A stretch of 64,000 nucleotides of DNA from Blattamonas nauphoetae. Lineage: Eukaryota; Preaxostyla; Oxymonadida. Position 1 is the first letter of the stretch. Every line of letters begins with the position of its first letter. A model generated the notes under the pieces. It worked only from the letters and a program-made list of their open reading frames with translations, ran no database searches and was not told where the DNA came from. A program made the position numbers and the translations under genes. Below, piece by piece: positions 1-11,800 of this stretch. The stretch spans positions 1 through 64,000 of the forward strand of contig JARBJD010000034.1 of the NCBI GenBank assembly GCA_033064195.1, written 5' to 3'.

Positions 1-3000
1 TGATGTTAAAGATTTTGTTGTTAGAGTGTTGTGCAATTCAGTAACCTATTCACTAATGCTTTGATCTGTCGTGTGTTCATTTATTCAAAAAATAGTTTCA
101 GGTTTATTCAATAATATAATCAGTTGCTTTCAGTCCATAGATGAATGGAGGACATGATTCATTTTCATACGATTGTTCTTCAGATGAATTCCACTGAGAC
201 TGAGTTTCATTGTTGCATTTTCGCAATCTCAAATCCATTGGTGTCCTCTTCACTCACGACTCTTGTCTGGAACGCATCATACTGATGCTTGAACCGTTTT
301 ACGGTGAAGTTCAGTATGAAGTCACAGTTTTCTCTCCATTAAGACACTTCACATAATCGTCACTTGTGATATTTGTTTTCAATGCCACTCCTTTGATCTT
401 ACATTTCTCATCGAGAGAGTAACACTTTGGTGCAAGACAGATCATCTGTTCACCTTCCTTTTCAATTGCTAATCCCAACAGTTTCTTCTCATCATCAACT
501 CCTTTTTCAGGATTGGGAAACCATTCATATTTGTGTGCATCATAGAATTTTATCAGCAATCACATGTTCAAATTGTTGATGGATTCCAGCATTTGGATCT
601 CCACCAATATGCAGAATCAGTATCACCCTCACAGAAGTGAATCTTGTTCATGTCTAGACATTTGCACATGAAGTTGTAGATGAAATTCAGATACCAGAAC
701 TTGGCATTGTCGAGTGTAAATACTGCTTCTTGCAGACATGTTTTGCACGATGCTTTCTCTGTCTTCAATCACGATGTAGTTGTCCTCATTGATCTCTCGA
801 GTCGCCACAAATCCTTTCATCATTTGTTTCAAGTATGTTCTCTTCTCATTGCAGATTGTGATTGAGTTGTACTTCTCAGTGTTCATTCCATCGTATCCAT
901 AACTTCCATTCAAGTTTGTCTTACAGAATTGTTCCTTTCCTTTGTTTCCCACCTTCATTGCTTCTATTCTATCATTCATGAAGAGGTTACAAATGGTTCA
1001 AATCCAGCATGTCTCGAAAAGACCATCACACCTTTAATGTCATCAATAATGAAGTGGCAGTAGTCGATGAGGAACCACGATGGTATGTCGAAAAGAACAT
1101 ATACTGATCGTGTGTGCTCAAGAGTTGAGTCAGCTTCCGTTGTTTGTCATCAGTCTTCAATCCATGTTTCTTCATCAACGAAAAGTCTTTTCTCCAATGT
1201 TCTCTTCTGTCGTATTGACGACTATGTTTCTTGAAGATTGGTGGGAAGTTAATGAACTCATTTATGTACTTTTCATCGATGTGTCCTTTCAATTCTGCAA
1301 CGAACAGTGTCTTCTTGATTTTGTCCTCTATTATCTTCCTGCATTCTCTTTATCTCCTGTTGCGGTGTACAAGCATCGTCCTGGCATACGTACATTCTGT
1401 GATTCGTGTATGGATTGTTCTTGTTCTTGATTGATGAGAAAGCACTTGGGTAGAGAGAGTTGAATCAACACCACACACGTGAGTCATTTTATGTTCTGTG
1501 TCTTTGGAAATGACTTTGTTGTCTTGGAATTGGAAGTGATTGATTGGTGTCACGTCTTTGATGTTCTGTCGATGTTGAACATTCGATAATCCGCCAGTCA
1601 CTGCTGCCCTCAACTTGTGATATGTTTGCTCATGTGTCAGAGTCATAGGTAATGATTTCCAGATGCAATACTTCTTGTTGAATTCTCAATCGAGTGAGAT
1701 GTTCATCTCTTTGTCGGACTTGTATGTGTTGCAGTAATCACAGCAGATCTTCACATTCTCTGAATGTCCTTTCGAATTGTCGATTCGATCCAATGTTGGT
1801 CGTACTGCTTGTGAGAAGTGACTCTTGCAGATATAGCACACTCTCTTGCATTGTTGAACAAACCAGTCGTAGTCTGCTTCTGTGACATTTTTGTTAGTAC
1901 TGCGATGTGCTTTCTGGTCTTGATAAATGTATGATGCAACCTTGTACTTCCAGTATTGTTTGGTGATTTTTATTTCTCCAGATTGATCCACTCCGTTGAA
2001 GTCATCATCGATATCAAAGTCCTTGTACGCACATGCATACTTGATTGCTGAAGCGTTTGCAGACAGTGAGAGATTGTGCAGCATATCCACTTTGTATTGG
2101 AAGTTCAGATCAATCAGATTGTCAAGTGGTGCAATCATGCATTCGACGTCTCTTATGTTGTAATTTCAGATAGTCCCATCTGTTTTGAATCCTTGCTTGT
2201 TCCAATCATCAAGGTAAAGTTGGTAATCGCTGTCAGACATTTCACTGTTGTTCAGACTGGAATAGAATTCATATTTGGAGAATGGTTCTTGTTTACTCAA
2301 CACTACATCGAAGTCTGATGAATCGAATGATTCGTAAGCAAAGAATGATTTCTGAAGTGTGGTATTTCCTCCAAAAGCCTTCACTGCATTATCCAATGTC
2401 ATTGGTCCTGTGTACGACATCATGTCAATGAAGCGGAGCACCTGTTGTGTCTTCTCGTGTCTGATCAATACTTGTTTGTACTTTGTTGTTGATCCAAGGA
2501 AGCTCACCACTTTCCAATCCTTGTCAACGAGATCACGAAAGATGAGATTGATGTCGAATCTGGAACTGTTGAATCCAATCACACTGACTTCATTTTGTGA
2601 GGGATTTCAGGGTCTTCGTAGTAGTTCTCTTCTCGAACTGTCTCGGCATATTTGAAGAGTTGTCTGATCCATTGCTTCACAAAGTCCTTTCCATCTCGAA
2701 GATCAAAGTAGATTGACTTCACCCTGATTTTGTTTTGATTGCTGATGCAACTGACAGAGGTTTCAAATGTGAGATCAGTTGTGTGTTGTCATCGGAGAAT
2801 AGATTGTCAAGAATGAGATCTTCCATTGTTTCGAAATCGTATGTGATGTAGTATTGTGTTGGTTTGAATTCGTCTTGTCTTTGTGTGCCATCAGATATTC
2901 ATACGTTCTATTGTTGAGAATATGTGGAACATATGGTCGTGGTGTTTTATCGAGTGAGATCTTCTTCACATGTTTTCCATCAAGTTCTTTGCACTCTTTG

Positions 3001-4230
3001 AGATGCTTCTCGTAGTATGTCTTGAAGTGAGAATCCTTGACTTGGAATCCTCTTGATTGACAATATGGACAGAGCTTGTATCCAGTGATTTTCTCAGGAT
3101 CAACAATGAACATCACATGAACGAGTGTGGCTGTAAGTGGAATCATCAGGATGGGAAGAACTCTTGCATCATCATTTTCGTTGACATATGATTGACTCAG
3201 GAAGTATCGTTTCTTGTCTTCATCGTATTCATAGATGTGAACTGTGATGTTGAATACATGCATCGCTTTCTCAATGTCACATGCAATATCAAATCCAGGA
3301 TATTTTCGCAAATGTTCAGTTAATTGATGTGGTCGAAGGTGTGTGAGATTCTCAAATACTGCAAACAATCGTTTTGCTTCAACGTTTCTCATGTTGATTG
3401 ATATCTTCTTCCCTGGAACTTCTGGAAGTGTGAGGAACGACAATGATTGAAAGAAACAAATGTTGAACTCAGAATCGATGTACCGAACATTTCTCGTTTT
3501 GATGTGTTCAGTGAGAATGGCATTAGCTTTTCCAGCAACTGGAAATCGATAGACTGCAACCAGAATTGAGTGGAATGCAATATACATTGTCTTCGTATCC
3601 ATCAGTGTTCTCTCTTGAGATTCTTTGATAAGATTGATTGCATACTTCGAATACTCATTGATGTCTCCTGAACTTCTGATCACCGTTGGGAAACTCTTTG
3701 ACGTGTTCTCCAGTTCTGGTCTGAAGTCTTTGTAAGTTGTCTCATCTTTGTCTTTTCTCTCAATAATCTTTCCAAAGTCAATACTAATCTTGAATGGATG
3801 ATCTTTCTCTTTGTCGAACACTGCTTTGATGAAGGTTGTGATTTCTTCAACGTTCTTCAGATGATTGTGGAAGTACAGTTGATATGGTTTTCCATTATCT
3901 TCAACCTTCTCAACCTCATTCTTTTTGAACTTCCTTCGTGCATTCATGAGACATTCATTGAATGCTGCTTTGTCACGTGGTTCAGCGAGTAATATGCATT
4001 CTTCAAATCCATCAAAGGTCTGCACTTCTCTCTTTTCCATTTGTTCATTTTTCTTTTGAATGATCAACAGATTCTTCATCCAATGATCCATCAGTTTCTC
4101 TTCAATTGATTTCAATTTCCACGTCATTCTGAACACTTGCTTCTTCAGTTCATCTTTGTTCACTCTTGGATTTGATCTCATGTTCTCAACAATCATTCGG
4201 TGAGCGAGTCGATCTTCTGACGCCATCTGT
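1..4230 (-). mobile_element. Polinton/Maverick fossil, DNA polymerase B part
   Basis: The minus strand carries the decayed remains of a protein-primed family B DNA polymerase of Polinton/Maverick type. Recognisable parts, from the 5' side near 4.2 kb leftward, are a long N-terminal region with a C-x2-C / H-x3-C-like zinc knuckle, the proofreading exonuclease domain, an HNH-like zinc-binding segment, and the polymerase palm with the metal-binding DTDS motif. The element is broken, with roughly half a dozen or more interruptions, and it runs off the left edge of the window. No terminal repeat could be seen. Protein-level resemblance is still clear, so it is probably of moderate rather than extreme age. 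The family assignment rests on gene content and the protein-primed PolB look; a linear-plasmid polymerase is the main alternative. Confidence 0.75.
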
Positions 4231-4462
4231 TGTCGAAGTTTAACTTGTTCAATAAAATCTGGAATGAGATTGAAGATCGAGATTCTTTGTTGGATGTGGA
4301 AACTCGAGATCTGTGTGTTGAAGCATATTCAGAAGAAATGAACGATGATGTTGATAGTTTTGCTGTCTGGAATATACGTTCGACTATCACTAAATTGAAA
4401 TTGTGCATTCGGAAAGAGATCTCGAATTTCTTGAATTCTTTCTTTGATTGGTTTTAGCAGTG

Positions 4463-4882
4463 TCATTTACTACAAAATAAAATATCCGAAAATAAAACAG
4501 TTGAGTGTTTATTTCTGTTTTCTCTGATGGGGCTTTTCGGTGCCTTTAACCAGGAATCAAGTCTAATTCTGAACACTTCACTTCCGCCAATCTCTCGATA
4601 TGTGAATGGAACCAGAACTTTTGTGTACTCACCTACGAGTTCACAATTGTATTTCTTCAGTTCATTTTCAACGAATGATTGAGTGTAGTGTCGACGTTTC
4701 GCTATGTGTGGTCGGTTTCCTTGATTCCACAACTTTGGTTTTATTCTCCATTCAACTCCCTCATGAACATACGTCACCGGCACATTATTTCTGACATACT
4801 CAGAGACTAGTGAACAGTTCTCTTCTCTCATTGATTCAATTAATGCTTGTTCTGAACATACTCGACGTCTTTCGTTGTACAT
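4463..4882 (-). CDS. Polinton-associated repeat protein, short paralogue
   Basis: An open frame of 139 aa starts at an ATG (4882). It holds two tandem units of about 55 residues. Each begins with a helix (ALIESMREENC in unit 1, SFVENELKKYNC in unit 2), continues into two beta strands, and ends with a W-x(n)-G/P-x-R/P-H box. The layout resembles the DNA-binding repeats that accompany phage and giant-virus endonucleases, where the last box is normally a CPxC zinc ligand. Here the cysteines are replaced by P-H, so zinc binding looks lost. That comparison is inference. The ORF is a paralogue of the one at 8225-8818 and shares the 16-nt block ATACAAATTAAAAAAT just upstream. Its place beside the PolB remnant suggests that it belongs to the same element. 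Confidence 0.5.
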   Translation of the reverse strand: MYNERRRVCSEQALIESMREENCSLVSEYVRNNVPVTYVHEGVEWRIKPKLWNQGNRPHIAKRRHYTQSFVENELKKYNCELVGEYTKVLVPFTYREIGGSEVFRIRLDSWLKAPKSPIRENRNKHSTVLFSDILFCSK

Positions 4883-4900
4883 CGCAGTTGGATTCGTTTA

Positions 4901-4916
4901 ATACAAATTAAAAAAT
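4901..4916 (-). promoter_or_regulatory. Conserved upstream box of the repeat-protein gene
   Basis: The plus strand reads ATACAAATTAAAAAAT about 18 bases upstream of the ATG at 4882. The same 16 bases lie immediately upstream of the paralogue at 8225-8818 (positions 8822-8837). It could be a promoter element of the mobile element or simply residual homology from the duplication that made the two genes. Confidence 0.35.
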
Positions 4917-5517
4917 CTGAATTAGATTTTCTTTCGTTGTTTTCTCAGTTTTGGATTTTTCACTAGAAACGAGGATCAATGGGTTCGATCACTCATTTCT
5001 CAAGAGTGCTTGTTTCGTTCTGATTCTGTGCGTTTTAGATTCTCCTGAACTCCAGGATCATCGTGGTATGCTTCGTTTTTGAAGATTTCGGACTTTGCAG
5101 AGATATTTGAGGTTTCACAACCGGGTCCAGATCTCGGTAAAAGTATGCATTCTTCATCATTTCACTCTCATTTTCTTCTTGTTTTAGACTTGTTTCAGCT
5201 GTTTCCGGGCTAATTGTCACTTGTTTATTGCTCATTATTGTTTCGTTTTGACCTCACTTCCGTCTTCGTTTCTCGTTGTTTACTGTTTTAACCACTTCAT
5301 TCATGTTTCTTTCTCTTAATCTTGTTTTCAAATTCAACACACTAATTCTCGTTTACTGAGTTTTCCGGACTTTTGCAGAGATCTCACTTTCAACGGCTCA
5401 CTTCATATCTCGGAATTTTTCCGTAATCCGTGAGTGATCATCCATATGACAAGATGATCACTCCCTTGACTTTAAGAGCCATTTTCTCCTTATATTTTCC
5501 GAAAACCGCATAAATGA
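4917..5517. other. AT-rich spacer with one small ORF
   Basis: No convincing gene is seen. The minus strand holds a 66-codon frame (5235 to 5035) that starts with ATG and has ordinary soluble-protein composition, but nothing recognisable. It could be a small accessory ORF of the surrounding element or chance. The stretch 5430-5520 contains repeated TGATCA-containing words that may belong to the end of the neighbouring transposon; no clean terminal repeat could be paired. Confidence 0.25.
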
Positions 5518-7023
5518 TCAAAATATGTTCTGTCGTGAGAAATTATCATTGGAAAGTGTGAATGGATACAGCTTGTATTGGGGGTCCAGCGTGCGGGAAA
5601 CTGTGCCCGATTTCCGAAACCAAAATGGGGCTTTGATCAGTTTCCTCTTTCTCCTTCCTTGTGTCCTCTTCGTCTGGAATGCAATGTGATTCCATATCAC
5701 TAAACGTTGCATCGTTCAATTCTACGGTCTGTTTGCCTCTTTTCTCTTTGATTCGGAATCCAGCGTTCTGGAAAGCCAACCGATTCTTCTTCTCATCGGT
5801 ACAACTGGTTAATGTGAGAGCTGCTTCCCTAAATCGGTGTGTTTGTGTGGTCGCATTGTGTATCTCACTGTCTTTTCTTTCCATCTGTTTTAGAGCAGTG
5901 AATGTCAGCTGATCGCACGGCTGCGTCAAATGAGAGGACGCAGGCGGGAACGTAAAGAGAATGATGTTATTGACCGCGAGGTTTGTCTTAATGTCGCTTG
6001 TTTTATGGATTTCTAGGTTATCTGCGAGCAGGACAGCGGTATTCTCCAGCAAACCTTGTTGAATCCGAACAGATCGAACATGAGGAATGAAATGATCATT
6101 GATCCAACGATGATATTGATCGGCTTGAATCAGTCCACTGGAACTAACGTTGACATTCGCATCAATATTGCCTTTTGACTTCGGGGAGGACTTTTGGATC
6201 TAGTTTCTCCGCCTTGACTACTATCAGTGGTTTGACAGACTTGCCTTGAAACGGAATACAAGCAAGCATTCCAGTCACCTTTTGCTGGAACTATCCTTAA
6301 ACTTTGGGTTTGCAGTTTCTTTGTTCACGACAACTTTTTGTTCCAACCGATGGTGCCTTTCTCAGGAGGCTTTCATCACAATGAAACAGAAGGCGTGGAT
6401 GGACGCCGACCACAGACTGTTGAAGGCGTGCTTTGTATTTTCGTATCATTTTTTCTGTAGGCGAGATCTTGAACTTTCCATTGGTTTTGCGACTGTTCGT
6501 TTTAACGTCTTTTATGCCTGTTTAGGAAACGGCAAACCCATCCCTGGGTCACAACCATGCGGAATTTTGACTTGACCATCTTGATTATACCCACCCTGCC
6601 GATTGGTTTGTGACAGTTCGCAAGGGCACAAATTTCATGTACGAGCTCTTTTTCTTGTTCATCAGTCAGCTTTCGGTCAGTTGGCATCAACCCCATTCTT
6701 CGCTTGTTTCTTTGTGCCCGGAGATGCCAAAGGAATTGACGTGTTGAACGGAATACCCAAGCTACGTCAGCTATGAACGCTTTGCCCAGATAATACTGTG
6801 GCCAGTTGTCGAAGGCGAACAGCAAACAGTCAGAACGTGTTGACGGCCGTTTCCGAGAAAGAAGATTGTACGCTCGTCCGCCCAGGTCTTTCCCAAACTT
6901 TTCTTTGCACCTCCCAAGTATATCCTTTCGGTTGAGTTCCCAATAACTTTCGTTTGTTTTATTTTCCATAAAAATGGTTGAAAAGAGAAAACGAAGTGCC
7001 GGAAAAGTGAAGTGGATGATCAT
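5518..7023 (-). pseudogene. Broken pogo/Tigger-like DNA transposase
   Basis: The 5' part (ATG near 6966, frame to 6502) encodes a DNA-binding region of CENP-B/pogo type: a charged N-terminal helix-turn-helix, then a second helical domain ending in GWVCRFLNRHKRR, close to the usual GWxxRFxxRH box. The 3' part (frame open from about 6170 to 5546) holds the DDE nuclease core, with the second aspartate in LLADNLEIHK and a following FPPASSHLTQPCDQ box typical of DDE_1 transposases. Between them the reading frame is interrupted by stops and a frame change (about 6180-6500), where short pieces still look transposase-like. The copy is therefore inactive. Terminal inverted repeats were not identified. 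It sits between the two repeat-protein paralogues, so it probably inserted into the Polinton region. Confidence 0.7.
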
Positions 7024-8224
7024 TTTAACTGCAGGCTGATCACCAACGGAATCTTCATCATTTCACATACTTTTTGAGCACTTTTGATGTTTGTAAGCAA
7101 AAAAGGACCAAACACAAGCGACATTTTCACTATTGGTGTCACATTTCACGTCATTTTCACGATCGTCAATTTCCCTCTCAGTTTCATACTTGCCCGTTTC
7201 ATTCATTCTTGTTTCGCTTTCTTTTACTCTGTTTTTGTGAAAAAAGTGATGAAAAGTTGACTAAAATGATGTGCTAGTGAAGTGAGAACGGCCCACAAAA
7301 TGGAAGTGATGTGAGAAAAATGGAGAGGAGAAATGGTTCAACTCGAGGTGAAATGTGGAGAGAATGATGTGAAAAAGAAGGGGCTGAAGTGGTGTTCAAA
7401 CATGCAAACACTGTGAAAAGCTGTGAAATGACGAATCAAAAAAGTGAAATTTTGAGACAACTATCCGACAAAAAATTCTGAAAATTTGAGCACACCTTCC
7501 TCTAACAACGAGAAAGAAGGCGCAATATGTGAAAATCGGGGCAAAAATCTAATAGTGTGCAAGTTGTGAAGAAAAGAGTCGTCAAAACGGTGAAGTGAAG
7601 AACCAACAAAATGAAACTAAGGAAATGCGCTATACACCTCGCGTCGACTTATGTTCGTTAAAATGATGTAATAACGGAGTAAATGAAGTGAAAGTAGTGA
7701 AATGTGAAAATTCATGAAAAAGTGTCCGAATGTAGAGGTGTCAAAAGTTTTCAGAGATGAATGACACAAAAAGACGCCAACTAGCGTTTTCACACCCAAA
7801 AACACCGTAAGACGACGAAAAGTGATCAAAAGGACATAGTCCCGAACGTCCATACCTTTTCTGAAAAAATCTCAAAAAACGCGAAAAAACCTCAATGGGT
7901 CGGATCAAACCAAAAATCTCAGAAGTGCTTTTTATCGAAAATCCTACCTTTCAAAATGATTTCCGTCACAATCAAACGTGTTTGAACACAATTTGAGCCA
8001 TAAAGGTGTTCATAGTGGCGAAATCTGAACATCGACTTTTTCGTCACTTTTTCGACCTAAGTTCGGTACGCAGTTCGACGAATTCTCAACCGATTTTGAT
8101 CAAACCTCTTTTGATCGATGACCGACAGTGTCCCCGAGATTTTAGAATTTTTTTCAGGATTTTTCGAAATGGTTCTCACATTGGATTCGACTGATTTGTG
8201 GTCAAAAATAGATTTTCAGTATTT
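7024..8224. other. Purine-rich non-coding stretch
   Basis: The plus strand is strongly A/G-rich and full of GTGAAA, GAAGTG and GTGATG words from about 7240 to 7720. No frame resembles a protein; the listed frames are short, unsupported and lack family features. It probably combines the 5' flank of the pogo-like element with decayed mobile DNA. Confidence 0.4.
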
Positions 8225-8818
8225 TCATGACCTATCATGGTACTTTCGTAAGTGGGGACGGTCTCCAAAATACAACCAATTGTCCAAGCGAACGTAATAC
8301 TCATTCTTTGTTCGTAAATCGCGATATTTGAATGGCTCGAGTACCTTTGTGTATGTTCCAATGAGTTCACAATTCTCTTTTTTCAATTCATTTTCAACAA
8401 ACGACTGTGTGTATGTTTTTCGTTTGTTCTGATGAGTTCTGAATCCTTTCATCCATTTTGATGGGATTACTATCCATTCAATTCCTTCATGTCGATATGT
8501 TACTGGAGTACTTGAATGAGTGTATTCAGAAATGAGTTCACAATTCTCATTTTTCATTGATTCAATAAGCTTCTCTTTTGTACAACGATTTGCTGGTCGA
8601 AGATATTTCTGGCGATTCAGATGTGGTCTGTATCCTTTGACGAAACTATTGACGTACACTTGATAAGTTTCATCTGGTTTCTCTTCGAGATAGTATTCGA
8701 AAGTGCTTCCTGTGAGATATGTTGTTCCTTGTCGATTGAGAGTTGGAGGTGATTTCATTTTCAAATCTTCTTTGTCCAAAATTTCCAGTAGTTGTGTTGG
8801 TGTCAAGACGCTGCTCAT
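8225..8818 (-). CDS. Polinton-associated repeat protein, long paralogue
   Basis: An open frame of 197 aa runs from the ATG at 8818; an in-frame TTG lies three codons upstream. It contains the same two tandem units as 4463-4882 (KLIESMKNENCELISEY and SFVENELKKENCELIGTY as unit starts). It also has an extra N-terminal third unit that ends in a GYRPHLNRQK box. Each unit ends with a W..G.R.H box in place of the zinc-binding CPxC seen in endonuclease-associated repeats. Function is unknown; DNA binding is a guess from the repeat architecture. The frame is intact although the DNA around it is heavily decayed, so it is either younger or was kept under selection for longer. Confidence 0.55.
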   Translation of the reverse strand: MSSVLTPTQLLEILDKEDLKMKSPPTLNRQGTTYLTGSTFEYYLEEKPDETYQVYVNSFVKGYRPHLNRQKYLRPANRCTKEKLIESMKNENCELISEYTHSSTPVTYRHEGIEWIVIPSKWMKGFRTHQNKRKTYTQSFVENELKKENCELIGTYTKVLEPFKYRDLRTKNEYYVRLDNWLYFGDRPHLRKYHDRS

Positions 8819-8821
8819 TTT

Positions 8822-8837
8822 ATACAAATTAAAAAAT
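8822..8837 (-). promoter_or_regulatory. Conserved upstream box, second copy
   Basis: ATACAAATTAAAAAAT on the plus strand abuts the ATG of the 197-aa repeat protein. It is identical to the block at 4901-4916 upstream of its paralogue, while flanking bases differ. Confidence 0.35.
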
Positions 8838-11800
8838 TGAATAAAAAAAGAAATCGACGTTGTTTTCTAAAAGTACTCAAAATTTGCTTCAAAAAAGACA
8901 CTTTTCAAGAGGTCCGTTTTTCGCCTTTATTTTTGAATTTACGGCCAAATATTGACTACTCTGAAATATCAATATTTTCAGTAGTAAGTGAGATGGAAAT
9001 TAGAATGAGTCATATTAAAAAAAATCAATTGGCTCTGAGATTCAAAATGATTTCTCGTTCCAATTCTCCTAGGAGTATCACCTATGGCAATTTGGTTCCC
9101 ATTTCGCTTATACCACTACTAACCTTGCGGGACGTGGCCGAAGCCTTGCTCGACGACGGTTCTGACTGCGTCGAACAGAGCAACCCTCCGGTAGATAATC
9201 GGAATGCCGATTCTCTGCGTTTTAGGACAATTTTGGTAATCGGCGACATGATCGTGTCCAGTACGACGATTGCGAGAATGATGACGTTCCCTCTGATTGT
9301 ATTCGTGCTGGTTCATGTTTGATCTTATTGTGGAAGAAATTTCGAGGGGATGACAGATTCAGTTCGGTATCCAGATTAGGATCGGTCAGTTCTGAATTTG
9401 CACGAACAACACGACCTTCTTTCGCAATACTGTATAGTGAGTACGATCTGCACGCTAAAGAAGTGCAGTGTTCTTCGTTTGAAGGCTGTTACTTGCTCTA
9501 CACGAGTTTATATGTTGTTCCGATGGCGAAGTGTGACTTGTGGGTGAAGAACAGTTTCATCGTTGAGATTTGTCTTGGCTTCGCTCTGCAGTTGTTCTCT
9601 CATTCTCGTTGACGTCGTCTCTTTCAACGAGCCTCCGCTCTGTAAAAGATGCTTGGCTGGATTTTTCTTCTTCCTTCGCTTTGTGATCGTCATCTAGCTT
9701 GAATTCCGCTTCGTTGGAATCATTTTGAGATGGCTGATTATCGTCGTTCTCATCCATTCTCCCCTCGTCAAGTGTGTCTTTTTTCATTTCTAACTGAATC
9801 TTCCTCCGATTCTGTCATTGGACCCGTGCGGACATGCTGAGAGTTGGCGATTATCTGGAACTCTTTGGGATACACAACACTGTCGAACCTGCTCAGTGAG
9901 ATGATCTTGATCGTTTCGCGCTACTGATGAAGCTCATCCAGGCCGTCGTTCTTCTTGATGGCATCACCAACAATCTTCGGGTTGTTTGATGCCTTGGCGG
10001 TCGGATCGACTCCCAACAGGTGATTCTTAACGCGGAGTCGCGGACAAGAATGATTGGCCCATTCCGCATTTCGAGTTCAAGATCGCACCGCACGTGATGG
10101 GTGAAGATTTTGTTGTAGGTGTTTACTGAGTAAGGAATCAGTTTGCTTTCGGGATGTGAAGAGAGTACTGTGCCTTCAACTCAGTCAGATCATCATCACC
10201 ACTGGTGAAATCAATTATGTCGTCTGATTCATTCATCCAGATCTTATTGTCTTGTCATCTTCTTCATCGAGGTAATCGTTGGCTTGCTGATCTTCGTCCG
10301 CATCGTTCTTCACATACCCTTCTTCACCTTCACTGTGTCATCGTTGATTCATCCTTCCTCGGGTGAGGCTTTCGCTTCCCTATCATCTCTCTTTACTTCC
10401 GTTCAAGACTTCGTGGTAATTCATTGATGACGTCAACAGTCAGTTTTCCATTCCGTTTCGTTGAACAGTGAAAGGATCCATTATAGAGATGAACGGTGCT
10501 ACTCAGAGAGGGGACGAGGAAAAACCAGGATGATTATTGAGGTATTGTTTGATTCTTTGTTGTGAGTGTCATCACTGGTGTGACATTCATGAAAGAAGGA
10601 ATGCTTTGAACGTTCGAGTATGAAGGCCAGAAAAGTGGGGCTGGTTGGTGTGTCGATGATAACTGGGTAAGTTCTTAGTAGTGTAGTTGCGACTGTCTTT
10701 CAAAATAAAGCATACAAAACAATCTCCCATTCACTTGCGAAGAGAGTCAAGCAGGAGAGCCTCCCTGTGAAGATACGAAAGAAGACAGTGGAAGACGATT
10801 GACTCTGTCTCATCTGCAGGCTGTGTCTTCTGATCCCGACGATCACTTGCAAATGAGAAATCCGAAGGGGCACCTATTTGAGGAGCGAAGCATCAGATGG
10901 TGAGATGGCCTCGCGGAGCTGTTTGGTGATGGCTTTCCATCGCCAATACCAGGATCAAGGGATGCTCTACGAGCAATTCAGCCAGTTCAGGAATGAGCGA
11001 AGGGATGTCAATGTTATTCCGAGTTTTGGGTGGAGAGGATGTGGCTGGTTCGCACCTCAGATTCGAATATTGCTCGGCGGCTACACAAGTAGATGAGTTG
11101 CGTGCTTCATCGTATCTTGGATTTCTTTCTGCCGAAGATTACGATTTCATCCTCTGCACACTGACGATTTCACCATTATTACGATGAATCGGCGGTGGTC
11201 TGGACAGTTTGCATGACAGAGTCCACTATCATCGTGACCAGGTGTCAGTTCCTCGATTGCGCTGCGACTGTGATTCGTGGAGCAATGACTGCGCAAATAG
11301 TTGCATTGGAGAGGTCTGTCTGACATGTGGAGCGTTGTCACTTATGAACAATCTTTGCTGGTAACACCGAGAGATCTCTTTGAGCGACTTTCCCGTTCGA
11401 GAAGGTCGTCAGCGTGCGCTCCCGTGACTAATGAACTGACGTGGATCCGACGCTTGAAGTGCGGAGCGCGCTCTCCGAGAGATACGAACCAGAGTGTCTT
11501 GATGTCGGTGACCCACCAATTGACTGTTTCGTTATACCCATTGTGACCCAGTCAGTGATAATCTCTGCGGTTGGGTGAGGATTAACGCACATGTTATGCA
11601 ATAGTGGATTGCGATCTCATCTGGCGGAGATTGAGAAATGTTGATTGAAACTTGCGAGATGTGAAGCTGTGGAGACGATTCAAGCCAGCCGTGTTCTTGT
11701 TCGGTATATATCCACCTGACAACAGCAACCCTGGGAGCATTGACAACGGAGCAAGCGACCACCAACTTCATCAGAGCGAAAGAGCGAAGATGAATCTCTC

